A stretch of DNA of 64,000 nucleotides from Callipepla californica brunnescens (taxonomy: Eukaryota > Chordata > Aves > Galliformes > Odontophoridae). The stretch is taken from NCBI GenBank assembly GCA_023055505.1, contig JALIRH010000018.1:12012146-12076145 (forward strand), given 5' to 3'. A program made the translations under genes and the position numbers. Each line of letters opens with the position of its first letter. Position 1 is the stretch's first letter. This document shows, in pieces, positions 59,381-64,000 of this stretch. The notes under the pieces were generated by a model. It was not told the DNA's origin. It made no database searches and was given only the letters and a program-made list of their open reading frames with translations.

Positions 59381-62300
59381 ACTCTAATGCATTGAAATGC
59401 AGAACACATTTCTTGCATATTACTTTTCTGCATGGTGCTCTCCTTGCTTTCTCCTGCTTTTATGTTCCCTCCTTATAAGTTTAACAGTAAGAAGTTAATT
59501 ACAAATGAAAAATATTTATCTTAGTGAACTGTACTTGTGTAAGGACATTTTGTTTGAAATCAGTTTTAAAATAAAAGGTTTTCATTCATGAGCCAGAAAA
59601 TCATTGTGTTTTCTCCAAAACTTCCTTTTTCAGACTGGTACAGGATAATCAGCATCTTCATTTAGCTAATATTTTTTTAATTATTTTATTTGCATTGTCA
59701 TTTATTTTGTTCATTTATGACTGGTTTATAACCAAAGTACCATCTAGGTCAGTAACAGAAAGGAACAATCTCTTTATCTCCTCTCTGATATGTTCTTTGA
59801 TTGTTATCCCAAGAGTGCAGACATACACCAAGCTTTATAGATTTTGTAGAATATACCTTACAGACTTTAGTTACATTAAAATTTTAGTCTGGGATAATGA
59901 GAATCAGAAAAGTTAGACATTTCTGAAAAACAACCAACCAACTAACCAAGAAGGAAGAAAAATCTATGTGATGTACTGTAGAAATGCTGTTAAAAGTAGT
60001 AAAAAAGAAAAAGAAATCCAGACTTAAAATTGTTCCATGTTTAAAATGCAAGAAGGATGTTTTTCAATGTATAAAAGTGAAAAATTAAATACCTGGCACT
60101 AACGATGTTTCCAATCGTATAAATGGTAAATGCAATTTCATTACTTAAAGCTTTATAAAATAATTTGAATGATGGAAGTTTATAACTGCTTAAATAACAC
60201 AATGAATCCTATGCAATGAATTAATTTTATTGTTTTTTGTTCTTGATAGATGCTCCAGACCAGCTTGCTTTTTATCATCTTTATTGTTTATTGTTTGTGC
60301 AATGAGGAAATACTTCTAAATTTCTGAAGTACTATTGATAGAACAGAGATATTTTACCACGTAGCCAAAAATCCTTAGACATCCTGCAAACAGGGTAATT
60401 CAGTTAAATTAATATCCAAGCAGAAATTAAATATTTTCTTTTATATGTCTCTTATCATCTAAACAGAAATTCTGGTGATTTTAAGATGGCATGAAGTATA
60501 TAGTTACATATTTTAATACAATAATTTGGAAAAATCCAAAAAGCAGTATCCATGTAGTCACCTAGTTAATGTTAGCCTTCATTTCACTACAATAATGATT
60601 ACTTCCTTTTATGTAATACTAAACTCTCTGAAGAATAACAGAAAATGTTTTTACATCACAAGGAATCACAACATTTTGTCCAAAGAGTATCAGAAATCAG
60701 CATGGACTCTGGGCATATAAAAGCCAAAAAGAAAGACAAGTAAGAATGTCAGACACTCACATTCAGTGCACACTGCTTAACAAATCCAGAACCTGATAAA
60801 CCTGTATGGCTTCTCACATAACTGAGCAGTTGTTGGGAGATAGCCTCCATCCAAGTAGCAAGTTTACACTTATGAAATGATTTATTCAGTTACTAACATG
60901 GAAGAAACACTGAAAGTTATATTCTGACCTACAAACAAACTTAGATGCAGCTCTCAGCAGTATTCCAAGATCTAAGCATTCCTGTGTTCAGTCAAATAAA
61001 ATAGACATGAATATTTTTAAAGCTGATTTTGATAATCATTAGAAATGATTTACTGAACAGTCTCAGACTGTGCATTTTACTGATCCCTCTTCTTTCTTCA
61101 GCAATTAATATTAGCACAGGTTACAATGAGAGCAGTTCATTTAGTATCTGAAAAAGAAGATGAGAATTAGTAATTCTAATGACGCTTTGTTTTAAAGATT
61201 ACTAACAATAAAAAATTCACTCTTTTCCCCTTTTACCCTTTTCATCTCCCTTGCTCTTTTTTCTTCCCTTTATCTGTCCCTTTCCCTTTTCCTTCATCTG
61301 CTTTCCTGTACAAGGTTTGTTTTACATGATTATTGATTTACTTCTTATTGGGATATAGTCATATCCTATCTGAAGACTTCTCCATTGTTTTCCTCCTATC
61401 TCTTCTGAGGCAGAAATTGTATTATTTGATTAGCAGCCTTGCTTCATTTCCTCATCTGACCATATTCTGTAAGTGTATTAATTTTTGTTCCCCTGTTCCA
61501 CTTAATTAGTACACAATTCCCTTTCTCTCTTTTTCTGCTCATTTTTAAGCGTTCTCAGCCATGACTTTGGCAGCTGTTTTCTCTCTTTTTCCTCGTTGAT
61601 TAACTGGCTCCACCATGAAGAGTCAATAACTTGGAATGCATTTCTTTCTTTTCAGTCTAGACCTTTGTGTACTTTACAAATAAATTTTGTCCTGTACTTG
61701 GAAGCTTTGAAAGAATCTGAAGGGACCTATTTGCCACTGTATGAATCTCTGATGAGCAGCTCACTCACTAATCCTTATGCACTTGGCCTTTCTAATGTGA
61801 ATAGATTCTTCAGCATTTCATCTTTTTTTGTGGTTCAAGCTGTGGCTGATTTTGCAGCCATTGCTTTCTTTTAACAATATCACTGACTTGCCCTGATGAT
61901 GTTTCTATGGCAACCTGTAGTCCTTTCAATTTGTTTGACCAGAGAGCACACAAAGTGAAACTGTAACTTAAAAACAGTAGATGACATTTTAAAACAAAAG
62001 AGTAAGCTCCAGTAAAGTCTGAACCTTCTGCCCCTTTAATAAAAGTAATCTCCAAGCCTCTAAAGCTTTGACTGTTAATAATTTATTTCAGTTATGAAAA
62101 GTATGACATCAAAAAGGAAGAAAAGCATACATAATGCAATGACTACTACCTTAACAATATTGAAATTAAACTCAAGAACCCATTCAAAAATACATATTAA
62201 TTTATTTCACATTTTCTCATCTCTGGGATTTCACCTTGAACTTAAACATTTTTGAAACAAACAAACAAACAAAGCCCATTATTTGATATTGTATAATATA

Positions 62301-64000
62301 AATGTGCAGAACAGACACATAGATATTACTGACTTATAACATTAAGACCGAGAGTGAAGCCCTATTATAATTTTGTCAATCTGTTGACAAAAGAATTGAA
62401 ATCACAGTTTTATAAATAAACTTGTGTTTCATTTGCTCTTTTGTTTCCCAAAAGAAATGGGAAAAGGTCTCATGTATTATGAACTCTTCAGGCCACATTA
62501 ACATGGTAATACAGGAATATGAACTCAGCACATGTTGATTCATGCTTGCATGCATGCAGTCATCTTGATGAACTCTACAACTTATTTTGTAAGGCTGCAG
62601 TCCTATGGATAATGGAGCTAAAATAACTCCAGTTACCTCTATACCTGTGTTGAAGTCTCAGGTTTTTTTTTTTTACCTAGAACTCCTTTTGTATTCTTCT
62701 TAATTTAGAGCCTTTGTCAGTTATAAAATGAATAAAACTACATGGCCTAATGACTTGAAAATCCCCCTAGGTATACTAGCTGCTTGAGCAAAATCTTTAT
62801 TGAGCTTCATTTTATGTTTAATCTATCTAAAGTTTACCTCTTCAGGGACACAACATAGGAGAAGCAAACATAGTTGGGCTTTATTAAGAGATTTTAAGGG
62901 GAATCATCTGCTTTTTTCTTAGGATTTACCATTTATTTAACAAGATATAAAGAGATTTTAATTATCTATTGTATATAAATAGAAGTATCTAAATCACTTT
63001 ATATACATATGCGTCTTCTGTTCTTTAGGAAAGCTTTATTCATCTTCTTTTGTATGTTTGAATATAACTGATTTTTATAGCATACAAAAAGACTTAAGTG
63101 ATATGCTTGAAATTTCATCTCTTTTTGAGGTTTAGTTAGGGTTTAGATATCCAGCTATGAGACAGATACAAATCTAAAACAAGTACAAAATCTCTGAGAC
63201 CTCTTAGATTAAAAATAAAGACTTGGCAGTGGCACAAGGTTTAATTGATCTAATGTGATTTATCTTAAAATTTGATCATCAGAACCTCAGCTTCATTACA
63301 TGCTGTTTTTGTTCTCCTAAGTAAAACTAAATAAAACAAAAAACACAGTCCTTTATGTATGAAGTCCTGAATAATTTGTTTAAATATTGCAGAAACAAAC
63401 AACTGATCTAAGACATTACACAATGTCAAAAGACCTCAAAGACCTGCCTATTTACATCTGTTTACATCCATAAAATTTAGGTTTCAGTTGGTGAGCTGGA
63501 ACAATGGAAAAAGCAACAGATCCGCACTATAATTAAGCAAGAAATAACATTCACTCAGTATCTTCAAGAACTATATTTTGAGAGTTTTTACTTTCTTTTT
63601 CAATGCTTTAACTGAAGAAAAAATATCAAAGGAGATGTGTTCCAAAATTACACTTAGTATTTTTGAACCAAGTTCTTTCTTACTGAAATAACTATGACAG
63701 TGCAGAATTCCTGGACAATTCTTACATTGTGTTACCTCTGCTGTGCACAAATAAATAGTCTGTATGAAAGGTAATGAAATAGTGGCTTGGAAATAATATT
63801 ATATCATGCTAGCAGAGAGTCACAGGTCATGCCCACACTGTGCAGCTGAGGGAAGTGAAGATTTACTTAACTAGTCCCGACTGATTCAAATCTGTAGAAA
63901 CCAGCAGGATAGTTAAATCCAAGGATTATTCTGTTTGGTTTGATTAATCATGCTAACAGGGATGTAGTATTGCCAGGACTGAATCATAAAAAAACATTCA
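59381..64000. other. AT-rich unique-looking DNA to the window end
   Basis: No gene, RNA gene or transposon is recognised. A pyrimidine-rich stretch lies at about 61219-61312 and a CAAACAAACAAA tract at about 62255-62272. Frames of 60-92 codons (for example 61596-61874 plus) have no recognisable domain. Confidence 0.5.

Overview
This window is non-coding, AT-rich vertebrate DNA, most likely from a bird genome. The diagnostic content is CR1 LINE retrotransposon sequence: about twenty fragments in both orientations. Many end in the CR1-typical 3' stem-loop (a GGTTGGA...TCCAACC core) followed by short octamer tails related to ATTCTATG or ATTCTGTG. Three avian-type endogenous retrovirus LTR fragments are also present. 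I recognise no host protein-coding exon, tRNA, rRNA, snRNA or bacterial-type gene. The window reads as a gene desert or the inside of a large intron. The species cannot be fixed by eye.

Layout. 1-9.1 kb: AT-rich unique-looking DNA with a 24-bp tandem duplication and a poly-A tract. 9.1-11.4 kb: a minus-strand CR1 3' piece, an old LTR fragment and another CR1 3' end. 11.4-20.2 kb: mostly unique, but with an imperfect ~215-bp palindrome at 15.5-15.7 kb (MITE-like candidate) and a strong G-quadruplex motif at 16.06 kb. 20.2-21.3 kb: one degraded minus-strand CR1. 24.9-34.7 kb: a CR1-dense block in which every recognisable CR1 piece is on the plus strand, with two LTRs and one younger CR1 inserted into older copies. 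36.3-38.1 kb: a GC-rich unclassified repeat, then a plus-strand CR1 nested inside a minus-strand CR1. 38.55-40.49 kb: the best preserved element, a 5'-truncated CR1 with an uninterrupted reverse-transcriptase frame of about 610 codons. 42.1-45.0 kb: a short CR1 tail, a 176-bp pure-purine microsatellite, a TA-rich microsatellite and a second copy of the same young CR1 subfamily in the opposite orientation. 45-64 kb: mostly unique AT-rich DNA with scattered CR1 pieces, including a rare CR1 5'/ORF1-ORF2 linker piece at 56.6 kb and a longer minus-strand CR1 at 58.6-59.4 kb.

Nothing here works together as a host gene system. The history is one of successive retrotransposition: older CR1 copies, then LTR and CR1 insertions inside them, then a younger CR1 subfamily represented by the 38.55 kb and 44.5 kb copies. 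Long plus- and minus-strand reading frames in the window are mostly CR1 ORF2 remnants or their antisense shadows. All family assignments come from pattern recognition; no alignment or database search was run.
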